Part shown: piece by piece, positions 7,586-15,629 of the stretch
How the letters are laid out: every line of letters starts with the position of its first letter
Numbering within the stretch: position 1 is the stretch's first letter
The notes under the pieces: generated by a model
What the model was told of the DNA's origin: nothing
Database searches by the model: none
The model's input: only the letters and a program-made list of their open reading frames with translations
Translations under genes and position numbers: made by a program
Assembly (NCBI GenBank): GCA_024684815.1
Contig: JAIKWL010000072.1
Span: 1 to 36,867 of the forward strand
Source: Saccharofermentans sp.
GTDB taxonomy: Bacteria > Bacillota > Clostridia > Saccharofermentanales > Saccharofermentanaceae
Length of the DNA: 36,867 nucleotides
Reading direction: 5' to 3'

Positions 7586-9094
7586 TCATCCGGTTCTTTG
7601 TCTTCCGCCTCCGTCAGGCATTATACCCGGACCTCCCATTCCTCCGAAGAACGTCCCGGAACCGTAGAGATAATCTTCGAGAGTGACAGTTTCTGTATAT
7701 GAACCTGCCGTTACGGTATAGGTATTTCCTTTTATGAGATCCGGACTGCTTATCAGCACTGTCTGATATGAACTGTCTGCCGAAGCAGAAAGGATCACAT
7801 TACCTGATACGTCGGCAACCCGGATCTCGGAACCCTGTGACTGGTTGCCTGTGTTGACAAGGATCGTTCCCTGGGCTGCATCGGTGAAGTTTGTTGCCAT
7901 ACCCGCAGCGCCCGCCATTATCACAGTACCGCCTGAAATAACCGCACTTCCGTTGACATCCAGCGAACCGTTTGCTCCTGATGTAGGTCCCATGACCGTG
8001 AGTGTTCCGCCGGTTATTTCAAATGTCCCGTTGGAATCCACACCGTCGCCTTCTGTCTTCACATATATATTGCCGCCGGTTATCTTAAGGATGCTTATGC
8101 CGTCAGACTGCATCATATCTCCGGAAGATGTATCAGACACCGCATTTATCCCGTCATCTGATGAGACGATCCGGATGTTTCCGCCGTTTATTGTTATACT
8201 CTGACCTTCAAGTCCTTCATATGACTCTGTGATATCTACAATGCCGCCATCTATCTGAAGTGAGGAGGATGCCGTGATGCCGTCATCTCCTGCGGCTATG
8301 GTTACAGTTCCTGATGAGATATAAACATAACCTTTTGTAAGATCTTTTGCGTTGTCTGCCTGTATCCCGTCTTTTCCGCAGGTGATACCTATCGATGCTT
8401 CCCTGACCGACACGGAGTCGTTTGCCTGGATACCGTCACCTGAACAGGTGATGGTTATATTACCTCCGGTAATGGTCACATCGTCTTTTCCGACTATACC
8501 GTGATCCGTAGAGATGATTTCAAGCGAGCCGGAGCCGTTTAAGGTGATGTCGGTTTTCGAAAAGACAGCTCCGTCGACATTATTGCTGTCTTTCGAAACA
8601 AATTCACCTTTTGAGGCAAGGAGATTTTCCGTTCCGTCTTCAAGAGTTATAAAGACGTTTCCGGCATTAAGACAATAGAGTGCCGCATAGTCAGAAGAAG
8701 TAACGGATGCATCTTTGAATACAAGCCTTACATCATCATCATCGCCGGCATCAACAATTAAGTATCCGTCATCAAGCGTCCCGGTGACAATGTAAGTGCC
8801 TTCGGACTTTATTGTAATGACAGAACCGCTGATCCTGACTGAAGAGGAATCCGAGCTTGCCGTATTTCCTTCGAGAGTGATCTTTTGTGATATGCTGTCG
8901 TCATATTCGATCACCATGTCCTCCTCTGATAATGCCTGTGACATATCTTCGGTTGTTCCTGTGGTTTCCGGAACTGTAAATCCCTGTGTTTCTGATGTTT
9001 GAGTTGTTATTGCACATGCCGACAATGTCGATATTGCAAGAGCACATATCAGCATTATGGTTATAAGAGCTTTTTTTGTATCAATATGTTTCAT
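7586..9094 (-). CDS. Carbohydrate-binding beta-helix-like lipoprotein (PF14262 / Cthe_2159 type)
   Basis: The 502-residue surface lipoprotein has a signal peptide (1-26) ending in the lipobox LSAC with lipidated Cys27. A Thr/Ser/Glu-rich linker follows, then a long array of short beta-strand repeats with phrases such as ITGGNITI, GDGIQAN, CGKDGIQADN and SSDDGINAVSD, as in right-handed beta-helix proteins of the Cthe_2159 family. The one studied member of that family binds acidic polysaccharide and calcium. The tail is Gly/Met/Pro-rich (GTFFGGMGGPGIMPDGGG). A GGAGG site lies 8 bases before the ATG. It is third in an operon behind the DUF4956 and VTC-domain genes (29-base gap). Ligand and role here are unknown. 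Confidence 0.85.
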   Translation of the reverse strand: MKHIDTKKALITIMLICALAISTLSACAITTQTSETQGFTVPETTGTTEDMSQALSEEDMVIEYDDSISQKITLEGNTASSDSSSVRISGSVITIKSEGTYIVTGTLDDGYLIVDAGDDDDVRLVFKDASVTSSDYAALYCLNAGNVFITLEDGTENLLASKGEFVSKDSNNVDGAVFSKTDITLNGSGSLEIISTDHGIVGKDDVTITGGNITITCSGDGIQANDSVSVREASIGITCGKDGIQADNAKDLTKGYVYISSGTVTIAAGDDGITASSSLQIDGGIVDITESYEGLEGQSITINGGNIRIVSSDDGINAVSDTSSGDMMQSDGISILKITGGNIYVKTEGDGVDSNGTFEITGGTLTVMGPTSGANGSLDVNGSAVISGGTVIMAGAAGMATNFTDAAQGTILVNTGNQSQGSEIRVADVSGNVILSASADSSYQTVLISSPDLIKGNTYTVTAGSYTETVTLEDYLYGSGTFFGGMGGPGIMPDGGGRQRTG

Positions 9095-9123
9095 ATCTTT
9101 ATCCTCCGTAACATTGAACAGGA

Positions 9124-9804
9124 TCAGAGCTGATCCGTATTTTGCGGCTGGTATTCTGAAAGTGAGATCTCAAGATTGCCGTTCCTTGTGCGCAGTTCAT
9201 CTATGAATCTTTTTTCGGCTGACGGATCTTTTAAGACCAGTTCGTAGCTAAGTTTGAATAATGATCCCATATCAGAGGTCCTTACCTGTTTAAGTCTGTA
9301 AGAAGATGTATAGTTTCTCAGTATCTCATCGAATACATCACTGTAATTGAGGTTCTCCGGTATAGTGATCTTCAGATTCTTCCTAAGAAGATTCTTTTTC
9401 GCGCCGGCAAATCCGGAATAGAAGAGTATGGCAAGACCTATCAGACATGTGAACAATGCTGCATATCCGATATAACCCATGCCCATTATGAGACCCATTC
9501 CCATAGCTGCGAATATGGCGCCGATCTCTCTGGCTGTTCCGGGTGCAGATCTGAATCTTATGAGGCTGAAAGTTCCTGCAACAGCGACTCCCGCACCGAT
9601 ATTGCCGTTTACCATAAGGATCACGACACAGACAACTGCCGGAAGGATAGCCAAAGTCATTACAAAGCTTTTTGTATAGTCGTTCTGATAAGTGTGGATA
9701 AGGGAAAGTATGCCGCCAAGAAGGAGTGATACCAGAACGAGGATTATAAATACAACAGGAGTAATTCCTGTTGCCGGAATAACAGATTCAAATATATTAA
9801 GCAT
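9124..9804 (-). CDS. DUF4956 membrane protein
   Basis: The 226-residue protein has about four hydrophobic segments in its first 130 residues and the family hallmark GTFSLIRFRSAPGTAREIG around residues 77-95. A soluble C-terminal domain (about 140-226) has a ferredoxin-like alternation (ITIPENLNYSDVFDEIL, then KLSYELVLKD). DUF4956 genes often sit beside VTC-domain genes, and here the start overlaps the VTC gene end by 8 bases. AAGGAG inside the VTC gene serves as the ribosome binding site. The family has no settled function; a membrane partner or channel for the polymerase is inference. Confidence 0.9.
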   Translation of the reverse strand: MLNIFESVIPATGITPVVFIILVLVSLLLGGILSLIHTYQNDYTKSFVMTLAILPAVVCVVILMVNGNIGAGVAVAGTFSLIRFRSAPGTAREIGAIFAAMGMGLIMGMGYIGYAALFTCLIGLAILFYSGFAGAKKNLLRKNLKITIPENLNYSDVFDEILRNYTSSYRLKQVRTSDMGSLFKLSYELVLKDPSAEKRFIDELRTRNGNLEISLSEYQPQNTDQL

Positions 9805-10522
9805 AAAAGACGCTCCTTTCTTTGATCTGACATGCCCTAAGGCAGTCTTTGTAGTATGTTCCGTATTTTGAGAAGGTTACCTTTGCTATTTTGTTGCGGC
9901 TCAGGAAATCCGCCATCCACAAAGGCATTGCGCCGGATATCTTTATTTCCATCAGTGTTGTGCCGGGGCAAAGAAGCGGTGTTCCCCAGATGTCTTTCCC
10001 GAGATCCAGATCTGTATCTCTTGCCAGGATATTCTCATCCAGGGTCAGTCTGAGTTCCGGATCGTTTTTGCCGGAATATGCTTCGCGTTCATAACTTAAG
10101 AATACTTTTGCTTCGATTCCGTCATAGAAGTTCTTAAAATATTCTATCTCCGATGTGATCTGCGATCGGAACGGCAGGGGTTTTCCGAGATCTATCCAGT
10201 CACAGGCGGCAATTTTGGGAATAGCGACACGCCTTTTATATACAACGTCCTCGAATTTCTTTTTTATCTCAACGAAAACCGTATCATCTGCGTTTGCCCG
10301 CTGATATGATCTTATCCTGAGTTTTTCTTTATATACCGGGTGGTCCAGTGAATCCCTTATCAGCCGGAAACTGTTTGTGTCGTAGTAGATATTACGGATG
10401 GTGGTCCTGCCGTACTGATCCTGAAGCATTCTTCCTTCCATCTCTTTTTGCAGTAATTCCTTTTGCGGCGCAGACAGAATGTACTTGAGTTCATATCTTT
10501 TGAAAACATTCTGATAAGACAT
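9797..10522 (-). CDS. VTC-domain (polyphosphate polymerase-like) protein
   Basis: The 241-residue protein has all the recognisable VTC tunnel motifs: KRYELKY (Glu11, Lys13), NIYYDT (45-49), KLRIRSYQ (Arg69, Arg71), FVEIKKK (Glu85, Lys87), YKRRVAI (Lys96-Arg98), SYEREAY (Arg146), a conserved RLTLD (Arg158), MEIK (Glu192, Lys194) and SKYGTYY. In yeast Vtc4 this fold makes polyphosphate from ATP. The bacterial version here is a stand-alone soluble domain without the SPX domain or membrane segments, presumably acting with the DUF4956 protein. GGAGGT precedes the ATG by 9 bases. It is first in a three-gene operon. Activity is inferred from motif retention. Confidence 0.9.
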   Translation of the reverse strand: MSYQNVFKRYELKYILSAPQKELLQKEMEGRMLQDQYGRTTIRNIYYDTNSFRLIRDSLDHPVYKEKLRIRSYQRANADDTVFVEIKKKFEDVVYKRRVAIPKIAACDWIDLGKPLPFRSQITSEIEYFKNFYDGIEAKVFLSYEREAYSGKNDPELRLTLDENILARDTDLDLGKDIWGTPLLCPGTTLMEIKISGAMPLWMADFLSRNKIAKVTFSKYGTYYKDCLRACQIKERSVFYA

Positions 10523-10596
10523 ATCATTAAACCTCCTTTTTTTTGTATGTTGGCTTAATGTTAACCGGCTTACCTAAAATGAAATTGAAATGCAGA

Positions 10597-10647
10597 AAAG
10601 AAAAAACTTATGCCCCGGTCTCTTTTGGAGTTTCCGGGGCATAAGTG
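10597..10647 (-). terminator. Intrinsic terminator after the esterase-GH43 gene
   Basis: Perfect 12-base-pair stem, CTTATGCCCCGG at 10607-10618 with CCGGGGCATAAG at 10634-10645. On the minus strand it is followed by a T-tract (TTTTTTCTTTT). It ends the esterase-GH43 transcript and separates it from the VTC operon. Confidence 0.93.
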
Positions 10648-10685
10648 CCGGGATGTATTCAAATGAATACAAAGACTGTGTTATA

Positions 10686-13658
10686 TCAGTGCAGGAATTC
10701 AAAACTTAACAAAGAAGGATTTCCTACACCCTTGAAAGTGAGATAGAGCGGATATACACCGTCGGGAATCGTGAATTCTGCCGTGTGGTCTTCCCAGGCA
10801 GTACAAAAATCAACGCTCATGCTTGTCAGCGGGTCGCCGTCCAAAGAAGTTCTTACTTCAAAATCACCTTTGCCGTAGCCCCTTGTCGTGATCCTTAAGC
10901 CTGTAACGCCCTTAAGATCAAAATACTTAAAGCCTATCGTCGTACTGTCATAGATATCTCTGATATATGAGGGATCCTTGACACCGTCTTCGTGATCTTT
11001 AGTTATATTTGCCTGATGCAGTTCACCGACATACATCTGGTCCTTATCGTTAAAGAGATTGCATGCGATATGGGCAGGGTATTCACCGTTGTCGCTCAAC
11101 GGTCCACCGTTAAGACCGCATGATGTGATCTCAGCCTGCATGATCTTACCATTCTCATCGAACGTAATCTTCTCTGCACAGCCCTGACGTGAATACCAGC
11201 TGTTGTTTGTCTGCCTGTGATAGAAGATATACCAGTCCTCACCGATCTGAACGATACTGCCGTGGTTGTTGGCACCGAAAGCAGCCGGCTTTTCTGCGGG
11301 CTTATATGTATCGATACCGATATCGCAGTTGCTTACTATTACTCCGCCATACTTAAAAGGTCCCAGCGGATTATCAGCTGTGGCATAGCAAAGCTCGTGC
11401 ATTACCTGTGAAGAATAGATCAGGTAGAAGATACCGTTTCTTTCCCTTATGGAAGGGGCTTCGAAGAAAGCATGACCTTCGAATTCAGTTCCTTTGCTGT
11501 GCTGTGTCGAAGGAATAACGAATTCCGGAGCGCGCTTTACAGTAAGCATGTCACTGTCAAGGACAGTGACCATGCAGCCGTGACGAGAAGCATCTCCCTG
11601 ACCGCAGAAGCCTGTGTAGAGATATGTTGTATCGCCGATCGTAATGACACCCGGATCAAACTGCTGCTCCTCGCCTTCTTTTTTGCCAAGGAGTGTTCCG
11701 TCTTCATGATGAACATAGCCCAGGAATTCGAATCTTCCTGAAGGAGTATCGCTTACGGCGACAGATATGATGCAGTCGTTGTCGAGCGCATAGAATAGAT
11801 AGTATCTTCCGTCAGGTCCTATAGTTACATCAGGAGCATAAAGGCATCCGCGGTTATTCTTGTTCGCGGGGTCGTCAGTCTTTCCGTAGATGACGCCCTC
11901 ATATGTCCAGTTGCCGAGGTCGTTAACCGGAGCTGACCAGGAAACATAATCACCCAGACAGAAAGCATAACCGTTAAAGAAATCATGTGAACCGTAGATA
12001 TAGACCCTGTTATTGAATACATACGGTTCGCCGTCAGGAATGAATTCCCAGTTCGGAAGATAGGGGTTAAATGCCTGTTTCTTAGGAACTTCGTAAAGCT
12101 CGACACGTGGAACCGATTCGCCTTTGCTCATGTCAACCGTTCCTGTGGCGGACTCTTCGATATGCTTTGTCATGAAGGTTATGAAATCAGATTCAGGAGA
12201 GTCCTCCTGTACTGAAGGCTTTGCTCCTTCAGCAGTAAAGTGCATCTCATTCTTAAAGTCCGGAGAGAACGGCTTCCACATGGGGAGCATACTTCCGTCA
12301 GCATCATTGCCATTCGGATCGCCGTTCTTGATGAAGTTTACAAAGTATGTGCTCATCTGTCTTGCTATATCAAAGTGTCTTCCGACCATGGGTCTCCAGC
12401 ACTTATCAAGGTTATCGAAGAAGAACCACAGATCAACAGAATGGAAAGTGCCCGGATTATCATCTCCCGGGATATCGGGTTCAAAACTGTAGTAATAGCC
12501 GGGCTTGTCATTGTGGGCAAAAGCAGCCTTTACCGCACATTCGATCGCACGGAGCGGCGCATACATGTTTCCGTTGTGCTTTTGCGCTTCGGGGAAAGAG
12601 AGGAATTCACCGGCTTTATTGCCGAAGATCTCTTGGACTTTTGCATTGAAGTCTTCCGGGGAATCTGCCGCGATAAAACTCGGGAACTCGTCAAATGTGT
12701 TGCCTGACATCATCGGGACATGAGCATGCTTTCCTTCCATAAAGAGCTTGAACGGTTCATCTTCCATGAAGACATTGTCGATCATGGGAGTGAAGAAGAA
12801 ACTCTCTGTCTCCCTGAACTTCGCATAGACTTCCCTGATGTAGGATGCATCGAGTTTGCGCGCTTCTTCAACTGTGGATACTCCGAGCTTTTCGAAAAAC
12901 TTTATACCGTATGAGCATGCGTCGTCGATCGTTCTCGGTGTCATAACGAAATCTTTGATATAAGGGAACTGAATGATTCCGGAGAGGATGACTGCTTTCT
13001 GATAAAGGCCGATGCTCGACTTGGCAGTCAGATGATTAAGAACGCTTCCGCCGCCTGCGGACTGGCCTGCAATGGTAATGTTATCCGGGTCACCGCCGAA
13101 TGATGATATATTTCTTCTTACCCAGTTAAGACCTGCCTGCTGGTCCAAAAGACCGAAGTTGGCAGGGGCTTCCGGCGATTCCTTAAAAAGGTCAGGGTGT
13201 GCAAGGAATCCCAATGCTCCGAGCCTGTAGTTGACGGTAACGACTACGATGCCTTTTTTTGCGAGATTCTCTCCGTTGAATTCCATCTCGGCGGTATATC
13301 CCCACTGGAATCCGCCTCCGAAGAACCATACGAGTACGGGAAGCTTATCATCCCCGCTTTTGGCATTAGTCCAGATGTTAAGGTAAAGACAATCCTCATC
13401 GATCTCGATATCCGGATCGACGTGCCATTCCATGCAGTATATATCCGTTCCGACGCCGGGCTGATCCTGGACTGATATAGGTGCAAATTTGTATGCATCA
13501 AATATCCCGTCCCAGTCTTTACACGGTTTGGGAGCTTTCCAGCGGTTCTCACCTATAGGCGGTTCGGCAAACGGAATGCCTTTAAAAGCTGTGATGCGGG
13601 TGTTGTTTCCGGGCAATCCTCTTACAAGTCCGTTCTCGGTCTTTACGATCTTCAACAT
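10686..13658 (-). CDS. Carboxylesterase (type B) fused to GH43 glycosidase, with C-terminal CBM6-like region
   Basis: A 990-residue protein. Residues 1-505 are a type-B carboxylesterase with oxyanion loop WFFGGGFQWG (111-120), nucleophile Ser200 in FGGDPDNITIAGQSAGG, Glu324 and His406 (GTFHSVDL). Residues 533-850 are a five-bladed GH43 domain with base Asp542 (IPDGEPYVF), pKa-modulating Asp610 (LYAPDV), acid Glu733 (FFEAPSI) and His799. Residues 895-990 look like a CBM6-type beta-sandwich. There is no signal peptide, so it should act on imported oligosaccharides, removing acetyl or feruloyl groups and xylosyl or arabinosyl units; specificity is inferred. The ATG at 13658 has GAGGTG 6-8 bases upstream; an in-frame GTG at 13667 overlaps that site and is less likely. 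It is divergent from the regulatory and transport genes. Confidence 0.93.
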   Translation of the reverse strand: MLKIVKTENGLVRGLPGNNTRITAFKGIPFAEPPIGENRWKAPKPCKDWDGIFDAYKFAPISVQDQPGVGTDIYCMEWHVDPDIEIDEDCLYLNIWTNAKSGDDKLPVLVWFFGGGFQWGYTAEMEFNGENLAKKGIVVVTVNYRLGALGFLAHPDLFKESPEAPANFGLLDQQAGLNWVRRNISSFGGDPDNITIAGQSAGGGSVLNHLTAKSSIGLYQKAVILSGIIQFPYIKDFVMTPRTIDDACSYGIKFFEKLGVSTVEEARKLDASYIREVYAKFRETESFFFTPMIDNVFMEDEPFKLFMEGKHAHVPMMSGNTFDEFPSFIAADSPEDFNAKVQEIFGNKAGEFLSFPEAQKHNGNMYAPLRAIECAVKAAFAHNDKPGYYYSFEPDIPGDDNPGTFHSVDLWFFFDNLDKCWRPMVGRHFDIARQMSTYFVNFIKNGDPNGNDADGSMLPMWKPFSPDFKNEMHFTAEGAKPSVQEDSPESDFITFMTKHIEESATGTVDMSKGESVPRVELYEVPKKQAFNPYLPNWEFIPDGEPYVFNNRVYIYGSHDFFNGYAFCLGDYVSWSAPVNDLGNWTYEGVIYGKTDDPANKNNRGCLYAPDVTIGPDGRYYLFYALDNDCIISVAVSDTPSGRFEFLGYVHHEDGTLLGKKEGEEQQFDPGVITIGDTTYLYTGFCGQGDASRHGCMVTVLDSDMLTVKRAPEFVIPSTQHSKGTEFEGHAFFEAPSIRERNGIFYLIYSSQVMHELCYATADNPLGPFKYGGVIVSNCDIGIDTYKPAEKPAAFGANNHGSIVQIGEDWYIFYHRQTNNSWYSRQGCAEKITFDENGKIMQAEITSCGLNGGPLSDNGEYPAHIACNLFNDKDQMYVGELHQANITKDHEDGVKDPSYIRDIYDSTTIGFKYFDLKGVTGLRITTRGYGKGDFEVRTSLDGDPLTSMSVDFCTAWEDHTAEFTIPDGVYPLYLTFKGVGNPSLLSFEFLH

Positions 13659-13694
13659 AGGGAACACCTCAAAAATTTAATATAATTACAATAA

Positions 13695-13723
13695 ATGTTA
13701 GTTAAGTCCCGCGCTTTATTCAA
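13695..13723 (-). promoter_or_regulatory. Probable promoter of the esterase-GH43 gene
   Basis: On the minus strand, TTGAAT (13718-13723) and TAACAT (13695-13700) are 17 bases apart. The predicted start near 13688 gives a leader of about 30 bases. The -10 is imperfect. Confidence 0.45.
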
Positions 13724-13743
13724 TGGGATAAATTACAGATAAA

Positions 13744-13795
13744 ACCTGACTAAATCCAACAGTTTGAATAGTCTTTTGGTTTGCAAAGGTCAGGT
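13744..13795. repeat. Inverted repeat ACCTGAC / GTCAGGT in the divergent promoter region
   Basis: Perfect 7-base inverted repeat, ACCTGAC at 13744-13750 and GTCAGGT at 13789-13795. The right arm lies inside the spacer of the kinase promoter. The 38-base gap puts the arm centres 45 bases apart, about four helical turns, which would suit a looping or double-site regulator. Function is unproven. Confidence 0.35.
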
Positions 13796-13808
13796 GATTC
13801 CCTATAAT
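13781..13808 (+). promoter_or_regulatory. Sigma-A promoter of the YesM/YesN-like operon
   Basis: TTGCAA at 13781-13786 and a perfect TATAAT at 13803-13808 are 16 bases apart (TTTGCA would give 17). The predicted start is near 13815, so the in-frame TTG at 13822 has too little leader and the ATG at 13855 is the better kinase start. Confidence 0.75.
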
Positions 13809-13854
13809 ATGAAGAGTATATTTGAATCAGTTTGGTTTTCGGGCAGGGGGATTT

Positions 13855-15621
13855 ATGTTTAAAGTCGTCAAAGACAATTTTTTCGGCAGACTTAAACTCA
13901 ATAAGAAATTCCTTCTCATGTATGTTTTCTGCGTTATCCTGCCTCTTGTTATTACAGATGCGTTATTATTCCGGTCCGTATTCGAGGCTGAGCTTACGAA
14001 CCAGAAGCACTACAGGGAGACCGCCATTGAATCGTATTACAACTATCTGGCCGATCTTTTGTCCTACGATAATACGGTAGCTAAAGCGATAGACCTTAAC
14101 AAAACCCTTAACATGTTTATTAATTCACCATATAAAGATCCATATGATTTTTTCTACAATTATTCCCAGACATTCAATAATTCGTTCTTCTCGACGTTAT
14201 CGGATCTGAACTGGGACAGAATCGTTATATATTCGGATAACCAGACCATGCTTAACGGCGGATATTTCCACAACCTCGCAGAGGCAGAGGGGGAGGTATG
14301 GTATCAGAAGTTTTCAGAAGAAGGCCTGAATGAGGCCGTTTATCCGTATTATGATTACGAACCGGTCATGAAGACTTTTGACCAGCACCGTTTTATCTAT
14401 GTCAGAAGAATGGTCAATACCAAATCGGTCATTGACAGGATCGTAACGATCGAGCACAAACATTCAAGGATAACGGGCGAACTTGCGAATCTTCCGGTTA
14501 ACTGCTCAATGTATCTTTGCTGCGGTGATTATGTGATCTATTCCAACGAGAACAGCAACATAGCTTTTCCGGATCTTATGGAGAAAGTGTCAAATGAACC
14601 CTACGTTACAGTCAAAGAATACGATATGTACGGTAACACGTTTACGATATATGCATTTACTGAAGATCTTACTCTTACGACAGTAATCGAGAATAATTTC
14701 CTGACGATAATAATCATTATCATATTTACGCTCCTTCTGCCCATCGTCATCATGAAACTCTTGGAGCGCTCCATTACCGACAGAATAAAGGTTCTCGAAA
14801 AAGCATTCGGTGAAGGAGATAACGAGATCCTGCAGCCTATCAAAGAGATAAAAGGAACGGATGAGATATCTTCCCTCATGCACAACTATAACAGGATCGT
14901 AGATATCAATAATGATCTTACAAATACGATATATAAGGATAAGCTCCGTGAACAGGAAAGCGACCTTGCCCGTAAGAATGCCGAACTCCTTGCTCTCCAG
15001 AGTCAGATCAATCCGCACTTCCTGTTTAATGCTCTTGAGAGTATAAGGATGCACAGTATCCTTAAGGGCGAGACTGAGACCGCAGAAATGGTTCAGAGAC
15101 TTGCCGTAATGGAACGTCAGAATGTTGAATGGCATGCGGATTCCGTAACCATAGAAGAGGAAGAGGGTTTTATCGATGCATATCTTCAGCTCCAGGGCTA
15201 CCGCTTCGGTGACAGGATCTCTTTCAATATCGATATCAGTGAAGAGTGCAAGAAGGTGCTGATTCCTAAACTTACTCTGGTTACCTTTGTTGAGAATGCC
15301 TGTGTTCACGGCATCGAATCCAAATCGTCACAGGGATGGATCTTCGTAAGAGCATATAAGACCGATAAGAACCTCGTTATCGAAGTTGAGGATACGGGTG
15401 ACGGAATGGATGAGGAAGATGTTGAACTTCTGCAGCAGAGAATGAATAATGTTACCATTGACACAATAAGAAAAGCGAAACACGTAGGGATCCTTAATGC
15501 CTGTCTCAGGATCAAGATGATGTTTAAAGATCAGGCAAGGTTTACTATAGAAAGTGAGAAGGGAGTCGGAATGTCAGTTATCATAATGATCCCGGCGGAT
15601 CTGATTACTACGGCTGATTGA
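13855..15621 (+). CDS. YesM-like sensor histidine kinase (HisKA_5 type)
   Basis: The 588-residue kinase has membrane segments at about 18-40 and 282-303 flanking an extracytoplasmic sensor domain of about 240 residues. A HAMP linker follows (about 303-360). The His_kinase domain motif LLALQSQINPHFLFNALESI carries phospho-acceptor His388. The ATPase region has Asn481 (TFVENACVHGIE), EDTGDGM (512-518) and GILN. Kinases of this type pair with AraC-type regulators next to CUT1 sugar importers. Start ATG 13855 is chosen because AGGGGG at 13845-13850 precedes it. The downstream regulator's ribosome binding site overlaps this gene's stop, so the two are coupled. The ligand is probably an oligosaccharide or its binding protein (inference). 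Confidence 0.93.
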   Translation: MFKVVKDNFFGRLKLNKKFLLMYVFCVILPLVITDALLFRSVFEAELTNQKHYRETAIESYYNYLADLLSYDNTVAKAIDLNKTLNMFINSPYKDPYDFFYNYSQTFNNSFFSTLSDLNWDRIVIYSDNQTMLNGGYFHNLAEAEGEVWYQKFSEEGLNEAVYPYYDYEPVMKTFDQHRFIYVRRMVNTKSVIDRIVTIEHKHSRITGELANLPVNCSMYLCCGDYVIYSNENSNIAFPDLMEKVSNEPYVTVKEYDMYGNTFTIYAFTEDLTLTTVIENNFLTIIIIIIFTLLLPIVIMKLLERSITDRIKVLEKAFGEGDNEILQPIKEIKGTDEISSLMHNYNRIVDINNDLTNTIYKDKLREQESDLARKNAELLALQSQINPHFLFNALESIRMHSILKGETETAEMVQRLAVMERQNVEWHADSVTIEEEEGFIDAYLQLQGYRFGDRISFNIDISEECKKVLIPKLTLVTFVENACVHGIESKSSQGWIFVRAYKTDKNLVIEVEDTGDGMDEEDVELLQQRMNNVTIDTIRKAKHVGILNACLRIKMMFKDQARFTIESEKGVGMSVIIMIPADLITTAD

Positions 15622-15629
15622 GGTGGATT

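Noticed and set aside
12124..12707. Overlapping plus-strand open frames opposite the esterase-GH43 gene
   Set aside because: They are low-complexity antisense readings of a well-supported gene and show no family features or ribosome binding sites.
13822..13854. Longer kinase reading from a TTG
   Set aside because: It begins within about seven bases of the predicted transcript start and has no ribosome binding site; ATG 13855 has AGGGGG.
14590..15309. Minus-strand open frame of 239 codons opposite the YesM-like kinase
   Set aside because: It mirrors conserved kinase coding sequence; no start signal or recognisable domain.
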